This document shows, piece after piece, positions 27,890 through 39,604 of a DNA stretch of 64,000 bases. A program made the translations under genes and the position numbers. The stretch comes from an uncultured Roseburia sp. (lineage in GTDB: Bacteria > Bacillota > Clostridia > Lachnospirales > Lachnospiraceae): positions 19,431 to 83,430 of the forward strand of contig CANPGM010000007.1 of NCBI GenBank assembly GCA_947573605.1, in the 5' to 3' direction. The first letter of the stretch is position 1, and each line of letters opens with the position of its first letter. The notes beneath the pieces are model-generated. The model made no database searches. It was not told where the DNA came from and saw only the letters and a program-made list of their open reading frames with translations.

Positions 27890-28948
27890 ATGATTGAGGA
27901 AATTATAAAAACACGGGATATTACGCCGGGACAGTTGGAGGAGCTTTTGAAAACGGAGGATACGGGGCTTCTTGAAGAACTGCGGGAGGCGGCATGCGAA
28001 ACCGCAAAACAGATCTACGGTACGGGAATTTACCTCCGGGGGCTGATTGAGTTTACAAATTATTGTAAAAATGACTGTTATTACTGCGGTATCCGGAAAA
28101 GCAATCGAAATGCGGTGCGTTACCGTCTGACGAAAGAGGAAATACTTGCCTGCTGCAAAGCGGGTCATGAGCTTGGCTTTGGCACTTTTGTGCTGCAGGG
28201 GGGAGAAGACCCGTACTTTACGGATGAAAGGATCTGCGATATCGTTTCGGAAATCCGGATCTGCTATCCCGATTGTGCGATTACATTATCGCTTGGGGAA
28301 AAAACGAAGGAAAGCTATCAGAGATATTTTAACGCCGGAGCGGACCGTTATCTGCTGCGCCATGAGACCGCGGATACGGCGCATTATGCGAAACTGCATC
28401 CGCCGGAGCTGTCCTTAGAACACAGAATGAAGTGCCTGCGGGAATTAAAGGAAATTGGCTATCAGACCGGATGCGGATTTATGGTCGGTTCGCCTTATCA
28501 GACGGTCGGGACGATTTATCGGGATATCCAGTTTATCAGAGAGTTAAAACCACATATGGTAGGAATCGGGCCGTTTATACCGCATGGGGATACGCCGTTT
28601 GCGGACAGGGAGCAGGGATCTTTGGAACGGACTTTACGTCTGCTTTCGTTGATCCGCTTAATCGATCCGTATGTGCTGCTCCCGGCGACCACCGCGCTTG
28701 GAACGATTCATCCGCAGGGAAGAGAGAGAGGGATTCTGGCCGGGGCAAATGTCGTAATGCCCAATCTGTCTCCGGTAAGCGTCCGGGAAAAATATATGCT
28801 TTATAACAATAAGATATGTACCGGAGAAGAGGCGGCGGAGTGCAGAGACTGTCTAAGACGGCGGATTGAGGGAATCGGCTACCGAATCGAGACGGGACGG
28901 GGCGACAAAAAGTTTAGCAATTCTAAAGATACGAAAAACATGTTTTAA
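27890..28948 (+). CDS. hydE: [FeFe] hydrogenase H-cluster maturase HydE
   Basis: Radical SAM enzyme that helps build the dithiolate-bridged di-iron subcluster. From ATG 27890 it has 352 residues, close to the family length, with the radical SAM cluster at Cys59, Cys63 and Cys66 (CKNDCYYC). The second, non-essential cluster motif Cys-x7-Cys-x2-Cys (CTGEEAAECRDC) near the C-terminus is also present. The frame is open from TTG 27785, which would add 35 residues that family members lack. Cotranscribed with the TM1266-like gene, hydG and hydF. Confidence 0.93.
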   Translation: MIEEIIKTRDITPGQLEELLKTEDTGLLEELREAACETAKQIYGTGIYLRGLIEFTNYCKNDCYYCGIRKSNRNAVRYRLTKEEILACCKAGHELGFGTFVLQGGEDPYFTDERICDIVSEIRICYPDCAITLSLGEKTKESYQRYFNAGADRYLLRHETADTAHYAKLHPPELSLEHRMKCLRELKEIGYQTGCGFMVGSPYQTVGTIYRDIQFIRELKPHMVGIGPFIPHGDTPFADREQGSLERTLRLLSLIRLIDPYVLLPATTALGTIHPQGRERGILAGANVVMPNLSPVSVREKYMLYNNKICTGEEAAECRDCLRRRIEGIGYRIETGRGDKKFSNSKDTKNMF

Positions 28949-29017
28949 GATTTGCGGGGAGTGGATAAGATTTGGAAAGATATCACAAGTATGGAAAAAA
29001 GGAAGGGTGGATGGAAA

Positions 29018-30436
29018 ATGTATGATGCGGCATCTTTAAAAGCGGAGGAATTTATTTCAGACGAAGAAATCAAAGAGACGCTTTCCTTTGCGGACGCGAA
29101 TAAGGAGAACACGGCTCTGATTGATAAAATTTTAGAAAAGGCGAGACAGCGTAAAGGTTTAGACCACAGGGAGGCGTCGGTACTGCTGGCCTGTGAAATA
29201 CCGGAGAAGATACAGGAAATGTTTGCACTTGCGGAACAGATAAAAAAGGACTATTACGGAAATCGTATCGTATTGTTTGCGCCGCTTTATCTGTCCAATT
29301 ATTGCGTCAACGGCTGCGTTTACTGCCCGTATCATCTGAAAAACAAACATATAGCCAGGAAAAAGCTGACGCAGGAAGAAATTAGAAAAGAAGTCACGGC
29401 ATTGCAGGATATGGGACATAAGCGTCTGGCTATCGAGGCGGGAGAGGACCCGGTCAACAATCCGATTGAATATATTCTGGAGAGTATACGGACGATTTAC
29501 AGTATTAAACATAAAAACGGAGCCATCCGCCGCGTCAATGTCAATATTGCGGCGACGACGGTGGAAAACTACCGTAAATTAAAAGAGGCCGAGATCGGAA
29601 CCTATATTCTGTTTCAGGAGACGTATCATAAAGAGAGCTACGAAAAGCTGCATCCGACAGGGCCGAAGCACGACTATGCATATCACACGGAGGCGATGGA
29701 TCGCGCGATGGAAGGAGGGATCGACGACGTCGGACTCGGCGTTTTATTCGGGCTTGAGATGTACCGGTATGAATTTGCCGGACTTTTGATGCACGCCGAA
29801 CATCTGGAGGCGGTGCACGGCGTCGGGCCGCATACCATCAGCGTTCCGCGGGTGAAGCGTGCCGACGATATCGATCCTTCGGCGTTTGACAACGGAATCA
29901 GCGATGATATTTTTGCAAAAATCTGCGCGCTGATCCGCATTTCCGTACCGTATACGGGGATGATAATTTCAACGCGAGAGAGCCAGGCTGTCCGGGAAAG
30001 AGTACTGCCGCTCGGCGTTTCTCAAATCAGCGGCGCGTCCCGTACCAGTGTCGGCGGCTATGCGGATGAAGAAGACGAGGAAGTGACTTCCGCGCAGTTT
30101 GACGTCAGCGACAGGAGAAGTCTGGACGAGGTGGTAAACTGGCTGATGAAGCTGGGATATCTGCCGAGTTTTTGCACGGCCTGTTACAGAGAGGGAAGGA
30201 CGGGAGACCGGTTTATGTCCCTGTGTAAAAATATGCAGATTTTAAACTGCTGTCATCCGAACGCGCTAATGACGCTAAAGGAGTATCTGGAAGATTACGC
30301 AAATGAAGAAACGCGAAAGATCGGTATGGAATTAATAGAGAGAGAACTGGAAAAAATTCCGAATCCGAAGGTAAAAAAGACCGCATACGAGCATATTCAT
30401 GATATTTCGGAAGGAAGAAGGGATTTTCGCTTCTAA
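29018..30436 (+). CDS. hydG: [FeFe] hydrogenase H-cluster maturase HydG
   Basis: Radical SAM tyrosine lyase that makes CO and cyanide ligands for the H-cluster. 472 residues from ATG 29018 (MYDAASLKAEEFI), matching the usual length and N-terminus; two earlier in-frame starts add 22 or 9 residues. The radical SAM motif is CVNGCVYC. The C-terminal auxiliary cluster ligands are seen in FCTACYREGRTGDRFM and a downstream Cys, which distinguishes HydG from ThiH. Confidence 0.95.
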   Translation: MYDAASLKAEEFISDEEIKETLSFADANKENTALIDKILEKARQRKGLDHREASVLLACEIPEKIQEMFALAEQIKKDYYGNRIVLFAPLYLSNYCVNGCVYCPYHLKNKHIARKKLTQEEIRKEVTALQDMGHKRLAIEAGEDPVNNPIEYILESIRTIYSIKHKNGAIRRVNVNIAATTVENYRKLKEAEIGTYILFQETYHKESYEKLHPTGPKHDYAYHTEAMDRAMEGGIDDVGLGVLFGLEMYRYEFAGLLMHAEHLEAVHGVGPHTISVPRVKRADDIDPSAFDNGISDDIFAKICALIRISVPYTGMIISTRESQAVRERVLPLGVSQISGASRTSVGGYADEEDEEVTSAQFDVSDRRSLDEVVNWLMKLGYLPSFCTACYREGRTGDRFMSLCKNMQILNCCHPNALMTLKEYLEDYANEETRKIGMELIERELEKIPNPKVKKTAYEHIHDISEGRRDFRF

Positions 30437-30530
30437 AAAGCCGCGATTTCATCCGGAATTTGCGGCGCTGCGCGTCTAAAAAGTTTATAGGAATCAAGAT
30501 GCCGCCTGTGAGGCGGAAGGAGAGAGAAAT

Positions 30531-31787
30531 ATGGCAGTGACATTAAACGAGACGCCGTCTGCGAACCGTCTCCATATCGGTGTGTTTGGAAGAACCAATA
30601 GCGGAAAGTCTTCGTTTCTCAATGCATTTACCGGGCAGGAGGTTTCGATTATATCAGACGTTTCGGGGACGACGACGGACCCGGTATCTAAGCCGATGGA
30701 AATAAATCCGCTGGGGCCCTGTATTTTAATCGATACGGCAGGATTTGACGATAATAGCGAGCTGGGAGAGCGCCGTATGGAGAAAACATATCTTGCGGCG
30801 GATAAAACGGAGCTGGCGATTCTCTTGTTTTCCGGGAATCCTTACGACGACCGGGAAACGTGCGGAAAAACGGAGAAAGGTTTTGACTTATCAAAGGAGC
30901 TGTACTGGTACCGTTACTTTAAGGAAAGAAAGACGCCGGTGCTGGCCGTAGTCAATAAAGCCGATATTCGAAAGGACGGGGAGGCGCTTCTTACACAGAT
31001 TAAGCGGGAGACGGGCGAAGACGCGATTCTGGTGAGCGCCAAAACCGGACAGGGAATCGAGCGTATCAAAGAAGCGCTGGCCCGAAAGATGCCGGAGGAT
31101 TTCGGTACCGTAAGCATTACCGGAACGCTGGCGTCAAAAAATGATGTGGCGCTGCTTGTGATGCCGCAGGATATTCAGGCGCCGAAAGGCCGTCTGATTC
31201 TGCCGCAGGTGCAGACGATTAGAGAACTTCTGGATAAGAGCTGCGTGGTAGTAAGCGTGACGGCGGACGGACTTCCGCAGGCGCTTAAGGCATTGAAAGA
31301 GCCGCCGAAACTGGTGATTACGGATTCCCAGATTTTCGGCTATGTATATGAAAACAAGCCGAAAGAGAGTATGCTGACCTCTTTTTCCGTTCTTTTTGCC
31401 GCATATAAGGGGGATCTGCCCTGCTATATAGAAGGTGCGAGGGCGATCGATGCGCTGACGGAAAATGCAAAGGTGCTGATTGCGGAATGCTGTACGCACG
31501 CGCCTTTAAAAGAAGATATCGGAACAGTAAAAATTCCGCGTCTTTTGAAAAAGAGATTTGGAGAAGGTATTACGACAGTGCATGTAAGCGGGACGGATTT
31601 TCCGCAGGATTTGTCCGAATATGATTTGGTTATTCAGTGCGGCGGCTGTATGTTTAACCGAAAATATGTAATGTCCAGAATCCAACGTGCAAAAGAACAG
31701 AAAGTACCGATTACCAATTATGGCGTCGCGCTTGCACACTTATCGGGAATTTTAGATAAAATAGTGACGCCTGAAAACAGGGTTTAG
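30531..31787 (+). CDS. hydF: [FeFe] hydrogenase maturation GTPase HydF
   Basis: Scaffold GTPase on which the di-iron subcluster is assembled before transfer to the hydrogenase. 418 residues. The N-terminal Era-like GTPase has GRTNSGKSS (about 18-26), DTAG and NKAD. The C-terminal Fe-S binding part has CTHAP and CGGCM, the family cysteine/histidine ligands. ATG 30531 follows AAGGAGAG, with a GC hairpin (30502-30516) directly 5' of that site. The hydrogenase structural gene itself is not in this window. Confidence 0.95.
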   Translation: MAVTLNETPSANRLHIGVFGRTNSGKSSFLNAFTGQEVSIISDVSGTTTDPVSKPMEINPLGPCILIDTAGFDDNSELGERRMEKTYLAADKTELAILLFSGNPYDDRETCGKTEKGFDLSKELYWYRYFKERKTPVLAVVNKADIRKDGEALLTQIKRETGEDAILVSAKTGQGIERIKEALARKMPEDFGTVSITGTLASKNDVALLVMPQDIQAPKGRLILPQVQTIRELLDKSCVVVSVTADGLPQALKALKEPPKLVITDSQIFGYVYENKPKESMLTSFSVLFAAYKGDLPCYIEGARAIDALTENAKVLIAECCTHAPLKEDIGTVKIPRLLKKRFGEGITTVHVSGTDFPQDLSEYDLVIQCGGCMFNRKYVMSRIQRAKEQKVPITNYGVALAHLSGILDKIVTPENRV

Positions 31788-31860
31788 TCAGGTTTTGCTT
31801 GTATTATACTACGAATTACGGTAAGATAAAGAAAAAAGATCTGCAAAATCGGAGGTAGCA

Positions 31861-32238
31861 ATGACTTTAAGAGAATGTTATCAGGAGTTTTCGGGGGATT
31901 ATGACGAGGTGCAGAACAGGCTGTTAAAGCCGGAACGGATTGAAAAATATATGCTGAAGTTTTTGGAGGATCCAAGTTATGAGGATTTCTGCAAGGCTTA
32001 TGAAGCCGGGGATTACGAAGAGGCTTTCCGCTCTATCCATATGTTAAAAGGCGTCAGCCAGAATCTGGGTTTTCAGGCGTTATTTCTTCCCTGTAATGCG
32101 TTGACGGAGCTTTTAAGGAACGGCGGCACCGTCGCAGGCGACGATACAAAGCTGCTGCAGGATACGGAAAACATGTATCGGATGACAATCGAAGCAATTA
32201 AAAAATATAAGGACGCTGTATGCGGTGATGCCGGTTGA
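31861..32238 (+). CDS. Stand-alone histidine phosphotransfer (Hpt) domain protein
   Basis: 125 residues, all helical. AFRSIHMLKGVSQNLGF carries the Hpt signature, with His60 as the expected phospho-acceptor. Hpt proteins pass phosphate between hybrid kinases and response regulators. No kinase or receiver gene is adjacent, so its partners are encoded elsewhere. ATG 31861 has GGAGG at about 6 nt, and it lies 73 nt after hydF. Confidence 0.85.
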   Translation: MTLRECYQEFSGDYDEVQNRLLKPERIEKYMLKFLEDPSYEDFCKAYEAGDYEEAFRSIHMLKGVSQNLGFQALFLPCNALTELLRNGGTVAGDDTKLLQDTENMYRMTIEAIKKYKDAVCGDAG

Positions 32239-32279
32239 GAAAGTTCCTCCGGGTCTTTCAAATTGAAACGGGTGAATGT

Positions 32280-33137
32280 ATGATACAGGATATTTTACCA
32301 AAGAAACTGAAAAATGAATATGAGAGACGCCGCCCCCGCAAAGAGGATTTCATTGTGGGCTTTTGTGACGGCTGTATTTTGATAAAAGAAGGAAATACGA
32401 TAGAATTTCTGACTTATGACGGCTTTTCTTCCTATTATAAGAGCAGAGAAGAAGAGACGCCGGAATGCCTGTATCTTTTTTCTGTCGATGCAGCGGGATA
32501 TTTTCTATCTGATGTAAGCGCGCTAAGGAAGATGCCGGGAGTTGTTTTTTGCCCGATGTTTGAAATAAGGGCTAAAAAACCGAAAGAATGTGTGTTTGCG
32601 GCAGCAACGGCATGGCATCTGTTCCGATGGTACAGAGAGAATCGATACTGCGGATGCTGCGGAACAAAAATGATGCCGGGCGTCGGCGCAAGGAAGATGG
32701 ACTGCCCGTTATGCGGGAACGAGGTATTTCCCCGGATTGCCCCGGCAGTGATTGTGGCGGTGACAGACAAAGACAAAATCCTGATGACCAAATACGCGGG
32801 ACGGGAGTATAAGCGTTACGCGCTGATTGCCGGATTTACGGAAATCGGAGAAACGGCGGAGGAAACAGTGGCAAGAGAAGTGATGGAGGAAGTCGGGCTG
32901 GAAGTAAGGAATATTACATATTATAAGAGTCAACCGTGGGGGTTTGACGGCAATCTGCTGCTGGGATATTTCTGTGAAGCCGATTCGAATGCGAAGATGA
33001 GAATGGACGAAACGGAACTTTCTGTGGCGGAATGGGTCCTCGGCAGTGAGATTGAGGACGATACGGAGGGCCTTAGTCTGACGCGGGAGATGATGACGGT
33101 TTTTCGTGACAGGCTAAGGGTCAGGACCGATCATTGA
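32280..33137 (+). CDS. nudC: NAD+ diphosphatase-like Nudix hydrolase (NudC type)
   Basis: 285 residues. An N-terminal domain is followed by a four-Cys zinc ribbon (CGCCGTKMMPG ... CPLCGNEVFPR, about 130-155) and a Nudix box (GFTEIGETAEETVAREVMEEVGLEV, about 192-216). The NudC-specific motif, usually SQPWPFPxS, reads SQPWGFDGN here. Known NudC enzymes cleave NAD(H) and remove NAD caps from RNA; the changed motif leaves the substrate less sure. ATG 32280 has GGGTGA at 5 nt; the frame opens at 32235. Confidence 0.82.
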   Translation: MIQDILPKKLKNEYERRRPRKEDFIVGFCDGCILIKEGNTIEFLTYDGFSSYYKSREEETPECLYLFSVDAAGYFLSDVSALRKMPGVVFCPMFEIRAKKPKECVFAAATAWHLFRWYRENRYCGCCGTKMMPGVGARKMDCPLCGNEVFPRIAPAVIVAVTDKDKILMTKYAGREYKRYALIAGFTEIGETAEETVAREVMEEVGLEVRNITYYKSQPWGFDGNLLLGYFCEADSNAKMRMDETELSVAEWVLGSEIEDDTEGLSLTREMMTVFRDRLRVRTDH

Positions 33138-33250
33138 CCGCAAGAACAGCGCCGCTTGCCAGGGTAAGGACAATTCCCGTCGCCTGATTTATTCCTGCCG
33201 CGCTGACTTTGTTTGCAAAAGCGGCTAAAAAGAGCAGGAGAAATTTTTTC

Positions 33251-33281
33251 TTGACTCTGACATTACGTAATAGTTTACAAT
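33251..33281 (+). promoter_or_regulatory. MerR-type promoter with 19-bp spacer
   Basis: TTGACT (33251-33256) and TACAAT (33276-33281) are separated by 19 bp, the lengthened spacer typical of promoters activated by MerR proteins. The palindrome ATTACGTAAT (33262-33271) sits inside the spacer. It drives the MerR-family gene itself, so autoregulation is likely. Confidence 0.72.
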
Positions 33282-33344
33282 AAGGGCACGCGGTAAGGAA
33301 ACGTAGAGTGCTCCTTATGAAAAAGCGGCGGAAGGTGACGAAAT

Positions 33345-34088
33345 ATGAGGACGGTTCACGAGGTAAGTAAACTGACGGGCGTGAGTATACGCGCGCTGCA
33401 TCATTATGACAAAATCGGGCTTTTGCCTCCGACAGAGATAACTGCGGCAGGATACCGGCTGTATGACGATACGGCATTGGAAAGACTGCAGTACGTCCTG
33501 CTGTTTAAAGAATTGCAGTTTCCTCTAAAGGAGATCGGAGCTATTTTGGACAGTCCCTCGTTTGACAGAAATCGGGCGCTTGATCAGCAGATTACGCTTC
33601 TTAAGATGAAAAAAGAGCATTTGGAAAACTTAATTGACCTTGCCTGCGGAATAAAAGCGATAGGGGTGAGAAACTTGGATTTTACAGCGTTTGATACCGG
33701 AAAAATCGACGAATATGCAGAAGCGGCTAAGGCTTCCTATGGCGGAACGCCGGAATACCGTGAATTTAAAGAAAAGACAAAGGACAGAACGAAAGAGGAA
33801 GAAACACGGATTTCAGCCGCATTTATGGATATTTTTATCGAATTCGGACAGATGAAGGACTTAGGTCCCGCCGACGAAACGGTGCAGAAGCAGGTAAAGA
33901 AGCTGAAAGGGTTTATTACCGGGCATTACTATACCTGTTCCGATGAAGTGCTGTCTTCACTTGGTAAAATGTATGCCGGAGGCGGCAGTATGACGGAAAA
34001 TATTGATCGGGCCGGAGGCGAAGGAACGGCCGAATTTACAAACAGGGCAATTGCGATATATTGCAGCGGAAACTCAGACGGGATATAA
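33345..34088 (+). CDS. MerR-family regulator with TipAS-type effector domain
   Basis: 247 residues. The N-terminal MerR winged helix reads VHEVSKLTGVSIRALHHYDKIGLLPP, followed by the YRLYDD region and a dimerisation helix. The C-terminal part (about 110-247) resembles the TipAS antibiotic-recognition domain (TKEEETRISAAFMDIF, GHYYTCSDEVLSSLGKMY). TipA-like proteins respond to thiopeptides and other cationic compounds; the ligand here is unknown. Its promoter has the 19-bp MerR spacing. Confidence 0.88.
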   Translation: MRTVHEVSKLTGVSIRALHHYDKIGLLPPTEITAAGYRLYDDTALERLQYVLLFKELQFPLKEIGAILDSPSFDRNRALDQQITLLKMKKEHLENLIDLACGIKAIGVRNLDFTAFDTGKIDEYAEAAKASYGGTPEYREFKEKTKDRTKEEETRISAAFMDIFIEFGQMKDLGPADETVQKQVKKLKGFITGHYYTCSDEVLSSLGKMYAGGGSMTENIDRAGGEGTAEFTNRAIAIYCSGNSDGI

Positions 34089-34103
34089 AAAGAATGGTGT
34101 AAG

Positions 34104-34144
34104 AAAAGCCTGCGTCACGGTAATTACGGGTGACGCAGGCTTTT
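34104..34144 (+). terminator. Intrinsic terminator after the MerR-type gene
   Basis: A perfect 15-bp stem: AAAAGCCTGCGTCAC (34104-34118) with GTGACGCAGGCTTTT (34130-34144), loop 11 nt. Confidence 0.92.
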
Positions 34145-34209
34145 GCCTGTTTTTGCGTTCCATAATTATTAACAAAATATAAAATCTTATTTTTTTCCGG
34201 AAATCACTG

Positions 34210-34238
34210 TTGACAAAGGAATATGTTGGTGCTATCTT
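34210..34238 (+). promoter_or_regulatory. Promoter of the hrcA-grpE-dnaK operon
   Basis: TTGACA (34210-34215), 17-bp spacer, TATCTT (34233-34238), immediately upstream of CIRCE. Confidence 0.8.
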
Positions 34239-34251
34239 AAGTACATGGATG

Positions 34252-34278
34252 TTAGCACTCCTAACAAATGAGTGCTAA
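34252..34278 (+). promoter_or_regulatory. CIRCE operator (HrcA binding site)
   Basis: Exact consensus TTAGCACTC-N9-GAGTGCTAA, lying at the transcription start of the heat-shock operon. HrcA, the first gene product, represses through this element. Confidence 0.98.
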
Positions 34279-34387
34279 TAATCAAAATCGGCGAAGTAGA
34301 AGAGCATTTCCCTTATCGGAAAAAGGCGTACGCTGATACCGGGAGAAGGGAGGCGGAAGGGCTCCGACATAAAGCAGAGGTAATTGA

Positions 34388-35440
34388 ATGGAAGAATTTG
34401 AACTGGATGATCGGAAAACAAAAATTTTAAACGCAATTATTCGTACGTATTTAGAGACGGGCGAGCCGGTCGGTTCCAGAACGATTTCCAAGTATACCGA
34501 TTTAAACTTAAGCTCCGCGACAATTCGTAACGAAATGGCAGATCTGGAGGAGCTGGGCTATATTTTACAGCCCCACACGTCGGCGGGGAGGATTCCGTCG
34601 GATAAAGGATATCGGTTTTATGTGGATCATCTGATGGAGGATAAGAACCGCGAAGTTGACGAGATGAAGCAGTTCGTAATTGAGCATACCGAGAAAATGG
34701 AACAGGTACTGCAGCAGGTTGCAAAAGTTCTTGCGGCGAATACGAATTATGCTACGATGGTGACGGCTCCTTCGTATCATCGGAACAAAGTCAAGTTTAT
34801 TCAGCTTTCCAATGTCGATACGGGACAGATTCTGGCTGTTATCGTGACGGAAGGCAATATGGTAAAGAATAAGATTATTTCCGTATCCGAACCGATCGAT
34901 AACGAGACGATGTTGAAGCTGAATTTTCTGCTGAATTCGAATCTTAACGGATTGGCGCTGGAGGAAATCAACCTAAAGACCATATCCAGGCTTAAGGAAC
35001 AGGCCGGAATACACAGCGACATTGTAAGCGACGTACTCGATACATTGGCGGAGACGATGGGAGCGGACGAGGACATTCGTGTATATACAAGCGGAACGAC
35101 GAATCTTTTTAAATATCCGGAGCTTTCCGACAGCGCGGAGAAGGCGAGCAAGCTGATTTCTACATTTGAAGAAAAACAGCAGCTTGCGAGTCTGGTGACA
35201 GAGAACCTGTTAAACGAGGAAAATACGGGGATTCAGGTCTATATCGGAAACGAAAGCCCGATACAGACAATGAAGGATTGCAGCGTTGTGACGGCAACCT
35301 ATGAATTAGGCGAGGGTGTTCGGGGAACGATAGGAATAGTCGGACCGAAGCGGATGGATTATGAAAAAGTTATGAATAATCTGAAAACTTTAAAAAAATC
35401 GCTGGACGGAATTTTAGACAAATCCAGAGAGGAAGTTTAA
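34388..35440 (+). CDS. hrcA: Heat-inducible transcription repressor HrcA
   Basis: 350 residues. The N-terminal winged helix (about 1-75; TGEPVGSRTISKYTDLNLSSATIRNEMADLEELGYI region) and the C-terminal HrcA domain with QLSNVDTGQILAVIVTEG and MKDCSVVTATYELGEGVRGTIGIVGPKRMDY are typical. It binds CIRCE and is kept active by GroEL. First gene of hrcA-grpE-dnaK-dnaJ, with the operator just upstream. Confidence 0.97.
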   Translation: MEEFELDDRKTKILNAIIRTYLETGEPVGSRTISKYTDLNLSSATIRNEMADLEELGYILQPHTSAGRIPSDKGYRFYVDHLMEDKNREVDEMKQFVIEHTEKMEQVLQQVAKVLAANTNYATMVTAPSYHRNKVKFIQLSNVDTGQILAVIVTEGNMVKNKIISVSEPIDNETMLKLNFLLNSNLNGLALEEINLKTISRLKEQAGIHSDIVSDVLDTLAETMGADEDIRVYTSGTTNLFKYPELSDSAEKASKLISTFEEKQQLASLVTENLLNEENTGIQVYIGNESPIQTMKDCSVVTATYELGEGVRGTIGIVGPKRMDYEKVMNNLKTLKKSLDGILDKSREEV

Positions 35441-35511
35441 CTGATAAATGACAGGCTGCAGGCATTTTCTGTGATTGTGCAGCAGGTAGAAAATAGAAAG
35501 GTGGCATGAGA

Positions 35512-38057
<2,546 letters not shown>

Positions 38058-38126
38058 AAAAGAGCGTTTTGCGTACTTGTGAATACATGCGTCTAATGAC
38101 GCAGTTTCCTATTAAGGTAAAAAGAA

Positions 38127-38162
38127 AGAGGGTTTCGGAATTATTCGGAAACCCTCTGTTTT
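38127..38162 (+). terminator. Hairpin/terminator between dnaK and dnaJ
   Basis: AGAGGGTTTC (38127-38136) and GAAACCCTCT (38148-38157) form a perfect 10-bp stem followed by GTTTTA. The short T-run suggests partial termination, which would make dnaJ less abundant than dnaK. Confidence 0.6.
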
Positions 38163-38186
38163 AGGTCAGAAGTGAGGATAAGAGTT

Positions 38187-39362
38187 ATGGCAGAGAAAAG
38201 AGATTATTATGAGGTCTTAGGCGTCAGTAAGACAGCCGACGACGCTGAGATAAAAAAGGCATTCCGCGCGCTGGCTAAGAAATATCATCCCGATATGCAT
38301 CCGGGAGATAAGGAATGCGAAGAAAAATTTAAGGAAGCGCAGGAGGCTTATGCCATCCTAAGCGATGCGGAGAAGAGAAAGCAATATGACCGGTTCGGCC
38401 ATTCCGCATTTGACGGTACGGGCGGCGCAGGCGGTTTTGATTTTTCCGGCATGGATATGAGCGATATTTTCGGCGATATTTTCGGCGACTTTTTCGGCGG
38501 CGGTTCGAGAAGAAGAGGAAACGACGGGCCGATGAAGGGCTCTAATCTGCGCACCAGCGTAAGGATCAGCTTTAACGAGGCCGTGTTCGGATGTACAAAA
38601 GAAATTGAAATGGTGTTGAAAGACCAATGTAATACATGTCACGGCTCCGGGGCGAAGCCGGGAACAAGCCCGGAGACCTGTACCAAGTGCGGAGGGCGTG
38701 GAAAGGTGGTATTTACCCAGCAGTCATTTTTCGGTACGGTGCAGAATGTACAGAGCTGTCCGGATTGTAACGGAACGGGAAAGATTGTGAAGGATAAGTG
38801 CCCGGACTGCCGTGGAACCGGTTATATTTCAAGCAAAAAGAAGATTCAGGTGACGATACCGGCCGGCATCGATAACGGACAGAGCGTGCGAATCCGCGAA
38901 AAGGGAGAGCCGGGTATAAACGGCGGACCGAGAGGGGATCTGCTCGTGGAAGTAGTGGTATCGAGACACCCGAATCTTCAGCGCCAGGATATGAATATCT
39001 ATTCTACGGCGCCGATTACGTTTGCACAAGCTGCGTTGGGCGGAGAAATCCGCATCAATACGGTGGACGGAGACGTGCTTTATGAAGTAAAGCCGGGAAC
39101 ACAGACCGATACAAAAATCCGACTTAAAGGTAAGGGCGTTCCGTCTCTGCGGAATAAAGATGTTCGCGGCGATCACTATGTGACACTGATTGTGCAAACG
39201 CCGACGGGGCTGAATAGTGAAGCGAAGGATCTTCTGCGCCAGTTTGACGCACTGACCGGAGGTTCGTTAAACCGTACGGGGGAAGGTCAGGAGACAACGG
39301 AAAAAGGAAAAAAGAAAAAGGGATTTATGGATAAGTTAAAAGAAACCTTTGAAGATATGTAA
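38187..39362 (+). CDS. dnaJ: Chaperone DnaJ (Hsp40)
   Basis: 391 residues, type I DnaJ: J domain with HPD ([10 protein letters not shown], about 33-42), Gly/Phe-rich region (about 75-110), four CxxCxGxG-type zinc motifs ([32 protein letters not shown]) and the substrate-binding C-terminal domain. A Lys-rich tail ([13 protein letters not shown]) ends it. ATG 38187 has GAGGATAAG upstream; the frame opens at a GTG five codons earlier. Confidence 0.97.
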   Translation: MAEKRDYYEVLGVSKTADDAEIKKAFRALAKKYHPDMHPGDKECEEKFKEAQEAYAILSDAEKRKQYDRFGHSAFDGTGGAGGFDFSGMDMSDIFGDIFGDFFGGGSRRRGNDGPMKGSNLRTSVRISFNEAVFGCTKEIEMVLKDQCNTCHGSGAKPGTSPETCTKCGGRGKVVFTQQSFFGTVQNVQSCPDCNGTGKIVKDKCPDCRGTGYISSKKKIQVTIPAGIDNGQSVRIREKGEPGINGGPRGDLLVEVVVSRHPNLQRQDMNIYSTAPITFAQAALGGEIRINTVDGDVLYEVKPGTQTDTKIRLKGKGVPSLRNKDVRGDHYVTLIVQTPTGLNSEAKDLLRQFDALTGGSLNRTGEGQETTEKGKKKKGFMDKLKETFEDM

Positions 39363-39388
39363 TGATAATTTCATCTGAAGTATACAAG

Positions 39389-39434
39389 AAAAGTCCTGAA
39401 GTAAGCTTAAACAGCCGTCTTTCGGACTTTTTTA
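39389..39434 (+). terminator. Terminator after dnaJ
   Basis: AAAAGTCC (39389-39396) pairs with GGACTTTT (39424-39431), T-run to 39433. The loop is long but contains further GAAG/CTTTC pairing. Confidence 0.7.
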
Positions 39435-39539
39435 TTTTGACGATTTTTTGTCGCTTGAAAGCAACGCCGCAGAACACACTTTACTCTTTTCCGACCGTGT
39501 ATGTCCTTGTTAAGAGAGTAATATAATACTATAAAAGTA

Positions 39540-39568
39540 TTGAGAAGGGATAGGAAAAAGTGTATAAT
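39540..39568 (+). promoter_or_regulatory. Promoter of the DUF4062 gene
   Basis: TTGAGA (39540-39545), 17-bp spacer, perfect TATAAT (39563-39568). Because transcription starts after about 39575, an upstream in-frame start at 39560 is excluded. Confidence 0.75.
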
Positions 39569-39604
39569 TATGTCAAATGTAATAAGATTGGGAGGATAAT
39601 TTTT

